Part shown: positions 7,077 through 14,864 of the stretch, piece by piece | How positions within the stretch are numbered: the first letter of the stretch is position 1 | Layout: every line of letters starts with the position of its first letter | Assembly (NCBI GenBank): GCA_964651435.1 | Contig: CAZYVU010000031.1 | Span: forward strand, 1-37,602 | DNA from: CAZYVU01 sp964651435 | GTDB taxonomy: Bacteria; Desulfobacterota; Syntrophorhabdia; Syntrophorhabdales; CAYQXL01 | DNA length: 37,602 bases | Direction of reading: 5' to 3' | Program-made: the position numbers and the translations under genes | The notes under the pieces: model-generated | The model's database searches: none | Told to the model about the DNA's origin: nothing | What the model saw: only the letters and a program-made list of their open reading frames with translations

Positions 7077-9365
7077 ATGACAACACCTGAAAGCGGAGAA
7101 AAACACACCCCCCACATTTTCCTTCTCATTTTCCTATGCTTCGCTGTCGCCATTGCGGCGGCGGGATACGCCTATTACGATAATTACGCGCAGCATTACC
7201 GTGCCGACGTGGAGCAGCAGCTCGCGGCCATAGCGGACCTCAAAGCGGACGAACTGGTGTTGTGGAGGAAAGAGCGTTTGGGTGATGCCACCATTTTCCA
7301 TAACAACAACGCCTTTGCCTCATTAGTCAGGCGGTTTTTCCAGGATACCGGGAATGCGACGCTCCGAAGCCAGATTGAGGCCTGGCTTGGTCAGGTGCAG
7401 GCTGCCTATCGGTATGACCGCTTGATGCTCCTTGACACCAGGTACAGAAAGAGGGTCGTCGTGCCCGATGGCCCGGAACGGCCCGTTTCTTATGTCTCCC
7501 CAGAAACGGCGAAGATCCTGAGCTCGGGTCAGGTAGCCTTTGAGGACTTCTATTGGAACGATGAGAAGCGGAAGATCTATCTCAAAATGCTCGTTCCTGT
7601 CGTGGCCGGCGGCCGGGACGGAGCCTTGGTCGGTGTCCTTGCCCTTCGCATTGACCCCGAACACTATCTCTACCCTTTCCTTGTCCGCTGGCCGACACCG
7701 AGTCCTACGGCCGAGACGCTGCTTGTGCGCCGGGAAGGCGACGAGGTGGTCTTTCTCAATGAGCCGAGGTTTCAAAAGAACTTAGCCCTCAGGCTGAGGA
7801 TGCCGCTCACGATAATGGGATCTCCGTTCGTGAAGGGGGTGCTGGGCCAGGAAGGGGTGATGGAGGGCACCGACCATCGGGGCACACAGGTCGTTGCCGC
7901 CATTCGGGGTGTTCCCGATTCTCCGTGGGTGCTGGTGGCCCGCATAGACCGTTCCGAGGTATACGGACCGCTAAGGGAGCGTCTTTGCCTGACGATTGCC
8001 CTCGCCGCGGCACTGCTTATCGGTGCCGGGGGCGTCATGGGTTTCATCCGGCGCCACCAGCGTGCCCGCTTCTATAGGGCACGATACGAGGCGGCAAAGG
8101 AGCTCAGGGAAAGCGAGGAGCGCTACAGGATCGCCATCGAGGGGTCCAATGACGGGGTGGCGATCGTACAGGACCTCGTGCACGTTTACGTCAATAAACG
8201 GTTCCTTGCCATGTTCGGCTATGACCGCTTTGAAGAGCTCGTGGGAAAGCCGGTCTCCTTTATTGTCCACCCCGATGAGCGTGAACGGGTACTAAGCTTC
8301 GCCCTTGCAAGAATAAGAGGGGAGGCGGTGCCCGGGCAATATGAGTTTGAAGGAATAAGAAAAGACGGGACGGGGCTCCATATAGAGGTTTCGGCCAACA
8401 CCATCTCCTATCAGGGAAAACCGGCTATACTCGCCTACTTCAGAGATATTACGCCCAAAAAGCAATATGACGAATGGGTTCTTAATGCGCAAAGAAGGCT
8501 GGCGGACATCATGGACAGTTCTCCCTTCGGTATAGCCCTGATCACCCCGGAGGGGCGCTTTTCCTACGTTAATGCAAAGTTTCAGGAGCTCTTCGGTTAC
8601 AGCCTGGTCGATGTGCCCGACGGCAAGGCGTGGTTCAGAAAGGCCTATCCTGACAAGACCTATCGCAGGAAGGTCATCGGCGCCTGGGTTGAAGATACGG
8701 CGAATGTGGTGCCGGGAGAGAGAATCCCGAGGCTCTTTGCCGTCACCTGCAAGGATGGAGCGGAGAAGATGGTCAACATTATTACCGTGAGGCTCGAGAC
8801 GGGAGAGCACCTGATAACCTTTGAAGACAGGACGGAGTTGCACACCTACCAGCAGAACCTTGAATATTTGGCCGTTCACGACACACTCACGGGGCTGCCC
8901 AACAGGCGTGCCCTTGGCGACATGCTGAACCGGGCCATCGCAAAAGCGAAGCGGGGGACAATGAGCTCTCTCCTTTACATGGACCTGGACAACTTCAAGG
9001 ACATCAACGATACCGTCGGCCACAGTGCCGGAGATGAGGTTCTGATCACCCTCACCGGCATTCTCAGAAATGCCTTTAGAACGGAGGATGTGTTGTTTCG
9101 GCTGGGCGGGGACGAGTTCGCCGCCCTTCTGGAAGGGATCGGCACCGGGGACGCACTCTCGGCCGCCGAGCGTCTGCGGAGCATCGTTGCAGCATACGAC
9201 TTCGAGGTGAGCGGTCAGAGCTTCCGCCTCAGCCTCAGCATCGGTCTCATAGCCATCGATGGCCATCTGGAGAGCAAGGAGCTGCTCTCCAAGGCAGACG
9301 CCGCTATGTACCGGGCAAAGGACCAGGGAAAGAACAGAATTGTCGTTGCAGAGGTGTCAGAGTAG
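7077..9365 (+). CDS. Membrane PAS-PAS-GGDEF diguanylate cyclase
   Basis: This 762-residue inner-membrane protein should make cyclic di-GMP from two GTP. Transmembrane helix 1 is at about 12-33. A periplasmic Cache-like sensor region of about 265 residues follows, and helix 2 is at about 303-323. Then come PAS domains at about 343-463 and 467-585 and the GGDEF domain at about 595-760. The active-site motif is intact (GGDEF, 677-681). The upstream inhibitory I-site RxxD is present as RTED (668-671), exactly five residues before it, so product feedback is expected. The conserved DxLTGLPNR entry motif and the MDLDNFKDIND metal-binding segment are present. No EAL or HD-GYP domain is attached. It is divergent from the PAS-LuxR gene with which it shares a PAS type. 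The ribosome-binding site is modest (AAGG, 8 bases upstream). Confidence 0.93.
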   Translation: MTTPESGEKHTPHIFLLIFLCFAVAIAAAGYAYYDNYAQHYRADVEQQLAAIADLKADELVLWRKERLGDATIFHNNNAFASLVRRFFQDTGNATLRSQIEAWLGQVQAAYRYDRLMLLDTRYRKRVVVPDGPERPVSYVSPETAKILSSGQVAFEDFYWNDEKRKIYLKMLVPVVAGGRDGALVGVLALRIDPEHYLYPFLVRWPTPSPTAETLLVRREGDEVVFLNEPRFQKNLALRLRMPLTIMGSPFVKGVLGQEGVMEGTDHRGTQVVAAIRGVPDSPWVLVARIDRSEVYGPLRERLCLTIALAAALLIGAGGVMGFIRRHQRARFYRARYEAAKELRESEERYRIAIEGSNDGVAIVQDLVHVYVNKRFLAMFGYDRFEELVGKPVSFIVHPDERERVLSFALARIRGEAVPGQYEFEGIRKDGTGLHIEVSANTISYQGKPAILAYFRDITPKKQYDEWVLNAQRRLADIMDSSPFGIALITPEGRFSYVNAKFQELFGYSLVDVPDGKAWFRKAYPDKTYRRKVIGAWVEDTANVVPGERIPRLFAVTCKDGAEKMVNIITVRLETGEHLITFEDRTELHTYQQNLEYLAVHDTLTGLPNRRALGDMLNRAIAKAKRGTMSSLLYMDLDNFKDINDTVGHSAGDEVLITLTGILRNAFRTEDVLFRLGGDEFAALLEGIGTGDALSAAERLRSIVAAYDFEVSGQSFRLSLSIGLIAIDGHLESKELLSKADAAMYRAKDQGKNRIVVAEVSE

Positions 9366-9396
9366 AATCACCGCTGCCACAGAGATGGATGGTTAA

Positions 9397-9472
9397 TGGA
9401 GCGGGCAACGGGGATCGAACCCGCGGCATCAAGCTTGGGAAGCTTGCACTCTACCAGCTGAGTTATGCCCGC
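9397..9472 (-). tRNA. tRNA-Gly (anticodon CCC)
   Basis: Read on the minus strand, acceptor GCGGGCA (9472-9466) pairs with TGCCCGC (9407-9401). The D-stem is ACTC/GAGT. The anticodon stem CAAGC/GCTTG encloses the loop TTCCCAA, with anticodon CCC at 9439-9437. The T-arm is GCGGG-TTCGATC-CCCGT, the discriminator is U, and CCA is encoded at 9399-9397. The total is 76 nt. It lies downstream of the membrane spermidine-synthase-like gene on the same strand. Confidence 0.96.
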
Positions 9473-9545
9473 CTGCAACCATTATAGTGGAATGAGGTGT
9501 TGAAATCAACGGCAAAGTGGGGCGCGACGCCGTATATCCTGCCCA

Positions 9546-11096
9546 TCAGCTTTTCCGGTTGTAGCCGAAGCGCTCCTCGAACACGGGTGCCACAAGGTTA
9601 TCCACCGGGGCATAGTCGTCGCGGATGACCACGGCATAGCGCCTGTTGATAAACTCATCCATCAAATCCTCTGGCACCACATGGGCGGTGACGCGGTCCT
9701 GCAGCCGCGTCTCAACGAACTGCTTGAAATCGTTCATATCGAGGTCTCCCTTGCCTGCAATGACGATGAACGTGCTGATGCGGGTGTTCCGAAAGTTGGG
9801 GTTGACGGAGATAAGATGTACGTTCTTGTCACCGAAAACGGTACGGAGCGTCTTGATGTAGGAGGGCAGGAAGAGGCCACGCTGGAAGTTGTCGATGATG
9901 TTCGACATGACGATGCCGTTAGGCGTCATAATGTCCTTGATCTCCTGAAGAAACTCTTTTGTGGTGAGATGGTACGGGATGGAAAGATCGTTGTAGGCAT
10001 CGGTGAAAATGACGTCGTACTTGGTTGCGCAGTTCATGACGAACCACCTGCCGTCCGTATTGTAGGACTGAATCCTCGTTGTTTTCGGCAGTCCGAGGTT
10101 CTCGTAGACGATTTTTGTGACCTCGGGGTCGATCTCCACCACGTCGATCTGTGCGTTGGGATAGTAAAGCTCCATGTACCGTGGAAAGGTGTATCCGCCG
10201 CCACCGATGGTCAGCGTCTTGAAGTTGCTGTCCTTCTGCCACATCCATTTCAGCACATCACCGTAGATGCGCTCGTACTCGTACTCGACGTGGTACGGGT
10301 CCTTCAAGCTCACATAGGAATGGATGAGGTTGTCGAGGACCATGGCCTCCAGATCGGTGCGCTGGTCTGAAGACTTGGTCTTGAGGAGCTTGATGGTGTA
10401 GTAGTCGCTTTCCCTGTAGAGATACATCCCTTCACGCGGGGGTACCTGGTAAAAATAGTGCTGAACGGCCCAGACCGCCGGTATGCAGACGATGATAAAA
10501 GCAGCAGCCGCCTTTTTCGAGCGAAAGAGGAAGCCTGCCAGAACAGCGGCGAGGATAAGGATGATGCCCATGGTAAGTATGATGGTCCGGGTACCCATCC
10601 ACGATATGAGAAGAAAGCCTGTGGCAAAGGTCCCGATAATGGCTCCGAGCGTGGAAAAGGCATAAATCTTACCGATAACGTTCCCTGCCTTGTCAAGATT
10701 CTTTAGGGTAAGCCTCACCACGACGGGCGAGATGGTTCCCAGAAGGCAGCCGGGAAGAAAGAAGATGATAGTCGTTACGAGAAAAATCCGCATCATCAAC
10801 GAAAGCGGAAACCGGTAGGCCGCCACCAGGTTGGTAAGGGGGATGATGGTGAGGGCGGTAACGCCCGACAGCAGGAGCAGCCAACCCAGGGTCTTCCGCG
10901 TGGGAAAACGGTCGGCGAGTTTGCCGCCTATGTAGGCTCCTATGCTGATGCCTGCCAGAATGACGCCGATGATGCTTGTCCACGTATAGATGGAGACGCC
11001 CACAAAGGGGGCCAGTATTCTCCCTGCAACCATTTCGATGACGAGGGAGCAGAAACTTGCGATGAAGGTAATGATGTAGGCTTCGAGCAAGGTCAT
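9546..11096 (-). CDS. Membrane-fused spermidine synthase-like protein
   Basis: This 516-residue protein is in two parts. Residues 1-215 are hydrophobic, with about six to seven transmembrane segments resembling the MFS-like half of fused MFS/spermidine synthases. Residues about 225-510 are a soluble Rossmann methyltransferase-like domain of the polyamine aminopropyltransferase family. The nucleotide-binding motif is IGGGGYTFPR (297-306), followed by VVEIDP (319-324) with the ribose-binding acidic residue, DG at 348-349, and TDAYND (365-370) where the catalytic Asp of spermidine synthases lies. Family knowledge suggests aminopropyl transfer from decarboxylated SAM, but many fused members are uncharacterised. 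No speD or other polyamine gene is nearby. GGAGG lies 11 bases before the ATG. It is divergent from the two-component operon. Confidence 0.85.
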   Translation of the reverse strand: MTLLEAYIITFIASFCSLVIEMVAGRILAPFVGVSIYTWTSIIGVILAGISIGAYIGGKLADRFPTRKTLGWLLLLSGVTALTIIPLTNLVAAYRFPLSLMMRIFLVTTIIFFLPGCLLGTISPVVVRLTLKNLDKAGNVIGKIYAFSTLGAIIGTFATGFLLISWMGTRTIILTMGIILILAAVLAGFLFRSKKAAAAFIIVCIPAVWAVQHYFYQVPPREGMYLYRESDYYTIKLLKTKSSDQRTDLEAMVLDNLIHSYVSLKDPYHVEYEYERIYGDVLKWMWQKDSNFKTLTIGGGGYTFPRYMELYYPNAQIDVVEIDPEVTKIVYENLGLPKTTRIQSYNTDGRWFVMNCATKYDVIFTDAYNDLSIPYHLTTKEFLQEIKDIMTPNGIVMSNIIDNFQRGLFLPSYIKTLRTVFGDKNVHLISVNPNFRNTRISTFIVIAGKGDLDMNDFKQFVETRLQDRVTAHVVPEDLMDEFINRRYAVVIRDDYAPVDNLVAPVFEERFGYNRKS

Positions 11097-11146
11097 TTGT
11101 AAGGGAACCTCCGTACCGCAATTTCGCCCGGACGGGCGCCTTTATA

Positions 11147-11173
11147 CTTATAGTATGAGGGGTTCTTTGTCAA
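11147..11173 (-). promoter_or_regulatory. Promoter for the spermidine synthase-like gene
   Basis: On the minus strand a perfect TTGACA (11168-11173) is 15 bases from TATAAG (11147-11152, five of six). The spacing is short but tolerated. A GC-rich 6-bp stem with a 2-base loop (CGCCCG/CGGGCG) lies in the leader at about 11125-11138. Confidence 0.4.
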
Positions 11174-11201
11174 ACGTTTTTCTTTTCAAGGCCCTGTGCT
11201 A

Positions 11202-11207
11202 TATAAT
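11202..11207 (+). promoter_or_regulatory. -10 box immediately upstream of the response regulator
   Basis: A perfect TATAAT lies only 9 bases before the ATG at 11217, with no convincing -35 box. If it is used, transcription would begin within a few bases of the start codon. No Shine-Dalgarno sequence precedes that ATG, which fits a leaderless or near-leaderless transcript. Confidence 0.4.
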
Positions 11208-11216
11208 ATTTACCGT

Positions 11217-11897
11217 ATGCGTGTGCTGATCGTGGAAGACGAGGAAAAGGTAGCCAGCTTTTTGAGTAGGGGCCTTAAGGAGGAGGGTTACTCCGTCGAC
11301 CTCGCCTATGATGGGCGGAGGGGCCTCGAGCTGATCAACGAGAACCTCTACGACATTATCCTGCTGGACCTCATGCTTCCCGAGATCGATGGGTTGGAGG
11401 TGCTTCGGCAGGTGCGGGAGGCGGGGCTCGACACGCCGGTGCTCATTACCACCGCAAAAAACTCGAAGGAGGACGTTGTCCGCGGTCTCGATACGGGAAG
11501 CGACGACTACCTGACGAAGCCCTTCTCCTTCGAGGAGCTGCTTGCCCGCATGAGGGCCCTCCTCAGGAGAAGGCGTAAGTCGGAGAGCTTTGTTCTGGAG
11601 TATAGCGACATTCTCCTTAACCCCTTCAGCCGAACGCTCAACATTACGGCCCGCGAAGTTGAGCTCACAGACCGGGAGTTCCTGATCATGGAGTGCTTCC
11701 TCAAGAACAGCGAGCGGGTGCTTTCACGGAAGGAGATAGCCGAATACGTCTGGCAGAACAAGGCTGATACAACCAACATCATCGACGTTTATATCAATTT
11801 TCTCCGAAAGAAGATCGAATCGATAACACCGAAAAAATATATTCACAGCGTGAGGGGGGTCGGCTATATCCTGAAGGAAGAGAATGAGAAGGATTAA
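11217..11897 (+). CDS. OmpR-family response regulator
   Basis: This 226-residue regulator has a receiver domain (1-115) with acidic pocket Glu7-Asp8-Glu9, phospho-acceptor Asp51 in LLDLMLPEIDG, Thr79 and Lys101. It is followed by an OmpR/PhoB winged-helix DNA-binding domain at about 125-222, with the terminal IHSVRGVGYIL hairpin. It should act as the transcription factor partner of the adjoining kinase, overlapping that gene by 14 bases. I chose the ATG at 11217 because it starts the canonical MRVLIVEDEE. An in-frame GTG at 11196 would add seven residues (MLYNIYR) that do not belong to the family and would include the -10 box. Target genes probably include its own operon and htrA, by analogy with envelope-stress two-component systems; this is inference. 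Confidence 0.93.
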   Translation: MRVLIVEDEEKVASFLSRGLKEEGYSVDLAYDGRRGLELINENLYDIILLDLMLPEIDGLEVLRQVREAGLDTPVLITTAKNSKEDVVRGLDTGSDDYLTKPFSFEELLARMRALLRRRRKSESFVLEYSDILLNPFSRTLNITAREVELTDREFLIMECFLKNSERVLSRKEIAEYVWQNKADTTNIIDVYINFLRKKIESITPKKYIHSVRGVGYILKEENEKD

Positions 11898-13284
11898 CCT
11901 CCCCATACGTTGGCGTCTCACTCTCTGGTTCAGCGGTATTCTCGCCCTCATGCTTGTTGTCTTTGGGGTTGGCCTCTACAGCTATTTTCGGAACAGCCTC
12001 CAGGCAAGCATCGACACGAAGATTCGCTCCATCGGCGATGTGCTCTCGTCGTCCATGACGGAAAGCCAGAACCCGAGTGTTTTTCTCAACTTCGAGCGGT
12101 ACCTGGAGAATGTTCTGGGTAGGCGGCCCAAGGGAAAATTTATTCAAATCATGGATCGTTCGGGCAAAATCGGGGCAAAGATGAACGACATCGAGGCCGA
12201 GGCCCTGCCGGTCAGCTTCGCCACCGTGGAGCGGGCGCTGAGGGGCGAGGTAGTCTATGAGACGGTGGAAAAGGCACGGCCGCGACTGCGGCTCGTTACC
12301 ATTCCCATAGTCGAAAAGAACAAAACCACAAGCATCGTGCAGGTGGGAACCTCTCTTGAAGACTTCGACGAGACAATGAACAGGCTGCTGATCATCCTCA
12401 TCATCGGTATTCCGACGGCTATCAGCCTTACCGTTGTGGTGGGATATGTTATGGCCAAAAAGGCCTTGAAGCCTGTCGACAAGATTCGCAAGACGGCGGT
12501 CAAGATTACATCGCGGAGCCTCGATGAGCGAATCGACATAGGGCCGCGGAGGGACGAGCTGACGAGGCTGGCCGAGACATTTAACGAGATGATCGGGAGG
12601 CTCCAGAACGCCTTTCAAAGGGTCAACCAGTTCAGCAGCGACGTCTCCCACGAGCTCAAGACGCCCCTGACGATTCTGAAAGGCGAAACGGAGGTGACCC
12701 TCCGGAAGGAGAGAACGGCAGAGGACTACCGGCAGCTCCTGGGCAGCCACCTCGAGGAAATAGACAGGATGACGAAGATCATCGAAGACTTGCTGCTCCT
12801 CTCCAAGGCCGACGCCCGGGAGGTGCAGTTGAACATGGAGGAGATAGACCTTAAGGACCTTGTCGTTGACGTGTGCATGGACATGAAGTTTTTTGCGGCC
12901 AAGAAGGGCGTCGATCTCCTGGTTCGGGAGCTGGAGGATGTAAAGCTCACGGGAGACGAGCTGAAACTGAGGAGAATGCTCCTCAATGTCATTGAGAACG
13001 GCATCAAGTACACGGCCAAGGGCGGCTGGGTTGAGGTGACCTCATCCCTCAACAACGGGTATGTCCGGATCGACGTGAAGGACAACGGTATAGGAATTGC
13101 AGAAAATGACCTCAGATATGTCTTCGACCGCTTCTATCGTGGTGACAAGTCCCGGCGGAGGGAAAGCGGAAGCGGCTTGGGCCTTTCCATAAGCAAATGG
13201 ATCGCCGAAGCCCATCAGGGGAGCATAGAAGTAGAAAGCGCCCCGTCCCGGGGCAGCATCTTTTCAATACGATTGCCAACGTAA
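11884..13284 (+). CDS. Membrane sensor histidine kinase
   Basis: This 466-residue CusS/heavy-metal-sensor-like kinase has transmembrane helix 1 (about 11-35), a periplasmic region of about 130 residues, helix 2 (about 167-190) and a HAMP linker (about 191-243). The HisKA domain has the phospho-accepting His256 in SSDVSHELKTPLTIL. The HATPase domain has N-box Asn372 (NVIENGIKYT), G1 DNGIGI (400-405) and G2 GSGLGL (429-434). All catalytic boxes are intact. It should autophosphorylate and pass phosphate to the regulator encoded just upstream, whose 3' end it overlaps. The signal cannot be told from sequence. An HtrA protease follows 12 bases later with its own strong GGGAGG site, suggesting an envelope-stress or periplasmic protein-quality signal. 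Confidence 0.94.
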   Translation: MRRINLPIRWRLTLWFSGILALMLVVFGVGLYSYFRNSLQASIDTKIRSIGDVLSSSMTESQNPSVFLNFERYLENVLGRRPKGKFIQIMDRSGKIGAKMNDIEAEALPVSFATVERALRGEVVYETVEKARPRLRLVTIPIVEKNKTTSIVQVGTSLEDFDETMNRLLIILIIGIPTAISLTVVVGYVMAKKALKPVDKIRKTAVKITSRSLDERIDIGPRRDELTRLAETFNEMIGRLQNAFQRVNQFSSDVSHELKTPLTILKGETEVTLRKERTAEDYRQLLGSHLEEIDRMTKIIEDLLLLSKADAREVQLNMEEIDLKDLVVDVCMDMKFFAAKKGVDLLVRELEDVKLTGDELKLRRMLLNVIENGIKYTAKGGWVEVTSSLNNGYVRIDVKDNGIGIAENDLRYVFDRFYRGDKSRRRESGSGLGLSISKWIAEAHQGSIEVESAPSRGSIFSIRLPT

Positions 13285-13296
13285 CGGGAGGAAAGA

Positions 13297-14754
13297 ATGT
13301 CGCAAAAAAGATGGTATGGCCTGATCGTGGTCCTCGTTGCTGTTATAGCTGTCATGGCCTATGCAAAAGGCAAAATCGACAAAAATGACGTTGCATTCGA
13401 CGCAAGTGTCACCAAGGTGAGGGCCATTGGTGTCGATAAAGGGTTGCCCAGTTTTAGCGAATTGGTGAAATCGGTAAGGCCGGCCGTTGTCAACATTAGT
13501 ACCACCATGGTCATTAAGGGCTCAGAGGCGGGTGAGCGCTACGGTGTGCCGGGTCCCTTTAAGGATTTTTTTGGAAACGACTTCTTTGAGCGGTTTTTTG
13601 GTGATATGCCCCGGAGAGATTTCAAGCAGAGAAGCCTTGGCTCCGGTTTTATCATCGATCGCGAAGGATATATTCTGACGAACAACCATGTTGTTGAAAA
13701 GGCGCAGACCATAAAGGTGAAGCTGACGGACGGAGCGGAATATGACGCCACAGTCGTGGGAAGAGATGCCAAAACGGATATCGCCCTTATAAAGATATCG
13801 ACGAAGCACAATCTGCCCGTGGCCCCCTTCGGTGACTCGGAGGCCCTCGAGGTCGGCGACTGGGTCGTGGCCATCGGCAATCCTTTCGGGCTGGAGCACA
13901 CCGTCACCGCCGGGATCGTGAGCGCCAAAGGGAGGACCATCGGTGCCGGCCCTTACGACGACTTCATACAGACCGATGCCTCCATCAACCCCGGCAACAG
14001 CGGCGGCCCTTTGTTCAACCTGAGGGGAGAGGTGGTAGGTATCAATACGGCCATCATATCGGGGGGCCAGGGCATCGGCTTTGCCACCCCCATCAACGTG
14101 GCCAAGGATATGCTTTCCCAGTTGAAGACAAAGGGTAAGGTTACAAGGGGTTGGCTCGGTGTCGTTATCCAGAAGGTGACGCCGGAGATCGCCCGGGACT
14201 TTAACCTGAAGGACCAGGAGGGGGCGCTCGTTTCCGACGTCATGGAGGGGAGCCCAGCGGAAAAGGCCGAGATTCGGCGGGGTGATGTGATTGTAGCCTT
14301 TGACGGCAAGAAGATTAAGGATATGGATCAGTTGCCGAAGCTTGTCGCCGCAACGGCCGTCGGAAAATCGGTAACGATCGGGTTTATCCGCGATGGAAAG
14401 CCCATGGAGGCCGCCGTCGTCATGGGCGAGCTGAAGGAGGAGGCGCTGCGGGCGTCGCGAAAGCCGGTCGTAGAAAAAGACTATGGCCTCGTTGTCCAGG
14501 ACATCACGCCCGATATTGCACGCCATCTCAATTTGAAGGACAGGCGGGGCGTCATCGTTACCGATGTGCAGCCCGGCAGTCCTGCACAGGACGCCGAAAT
14601 CCGCTCGGGGGACATCATACTTGAGATCGGAAGAAAGCCTGTTCGGAACGTCGGTGATTTCAAGGAGGCCATGAAGAAGTCCGATATCAAGCAAGGGATC
14701 GTGATGCTGCTCAAGCGGGAAAACATGACGTTCTATACCACCCTGCGAGAGTAA
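13297..14754 (+). CDS. degP: DegP/HtrA (Do-family) periplasmic serine protease
   Basis: This 485-residue protein has an N-terminal signal or anchor helix (about 6-24), a trypsin-like protease domain and two PDZ domains (about 275-365 and 385-480). The catalytic triad is complete: His131 in LTNNHVV, Asp161 in DAKTDIALIKI, Ser235 in GNSGGPLF. A Phe-rich loop at about 88-102 matches the LA-loop region of DegP-like proteases. It should degrade or refold misfolded envelope proteins, with activity tuned by the PDZ domains. It is the third gene of the regulator-kinase operon, starting 12 bases after the kinase stop. Orthology to DegP, DegQ or MucD cannot be separated here, so the symbol is generic. 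Confidence 0.93.
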   Translation: MSQKRWYGLIVVLVAVIAVMAYAKGKIDKNDVAFDASVTKVRAIGVDKGLPSFSELVKSVRPAVVNISTTMVIKGSEAGERYGVPGPFKDFFGNDFFERFFGDMPRRDFKQRSLGSGFIIDREGYILTNNHVVEKAQTIKVKLTDGAEYDATVVGRDAKTDIALIKISTKHNLPVAPFGDSEALEVGDWVVAIGNPFGLEHTVTAGIVSAKGRTIGAGPYDDFIQTDASINPGNSGGPLFNLRGEVVGINTAIISGGQGIGFATPINVAKDMLSQLKTKGKVTRGWLGVVIQKVTPEIARDFNLKDQEGALVSDVMEGSPAEKAEIRRGDVIVAFDGKKIKDMDQLPKLVAATAVGKSVTIGFIRDGKPMEAAVVMGELKEEALRASRKPVVEKDYGLVVQDITPDIARHLNLKDRRGVIVTDVQPGSPAQDAEIRSGDIILEIGRKPVRNVGDFKEAMKKSDIKQGIVMLLKRENMTFYTTLRE

Positions 14755-14814
14755 GGGGGTACTGCCGGGGATGTGACAAACGTCATTTGCTGTCGGCCGG
14801 TACGTGTGCTTTTA

Positions 14815-14820
14815 TATAAT
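14815..14820 (+). promoter_or_regulatory. -10-like TATAAT upstream of the pilC-like gene
   Basis: A perfect TATAAT lies 44 bases before the ATG of the PilC/GspF gene, in the 110-bp gap after htrA. I see no good -35 at 16-18 bases. It suggests that the pilC-like gene may have its own promoter rather than belong to the htrA operon. Confidence 0.3.
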
Positions 14821-14864
14821 AGGTAGTAATATCCCGATACCGGGAAGAGGAGCAATAGGCAAGC

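Noticed and set aside
6824..7153. 109-codon minus-strand frame across the PAS intergenic region
   Set aside because: It crosses the GGDEF promoter and start and the inverted-repeat element, its composition is unlike its neighbours and it has no ribosome-binding site.
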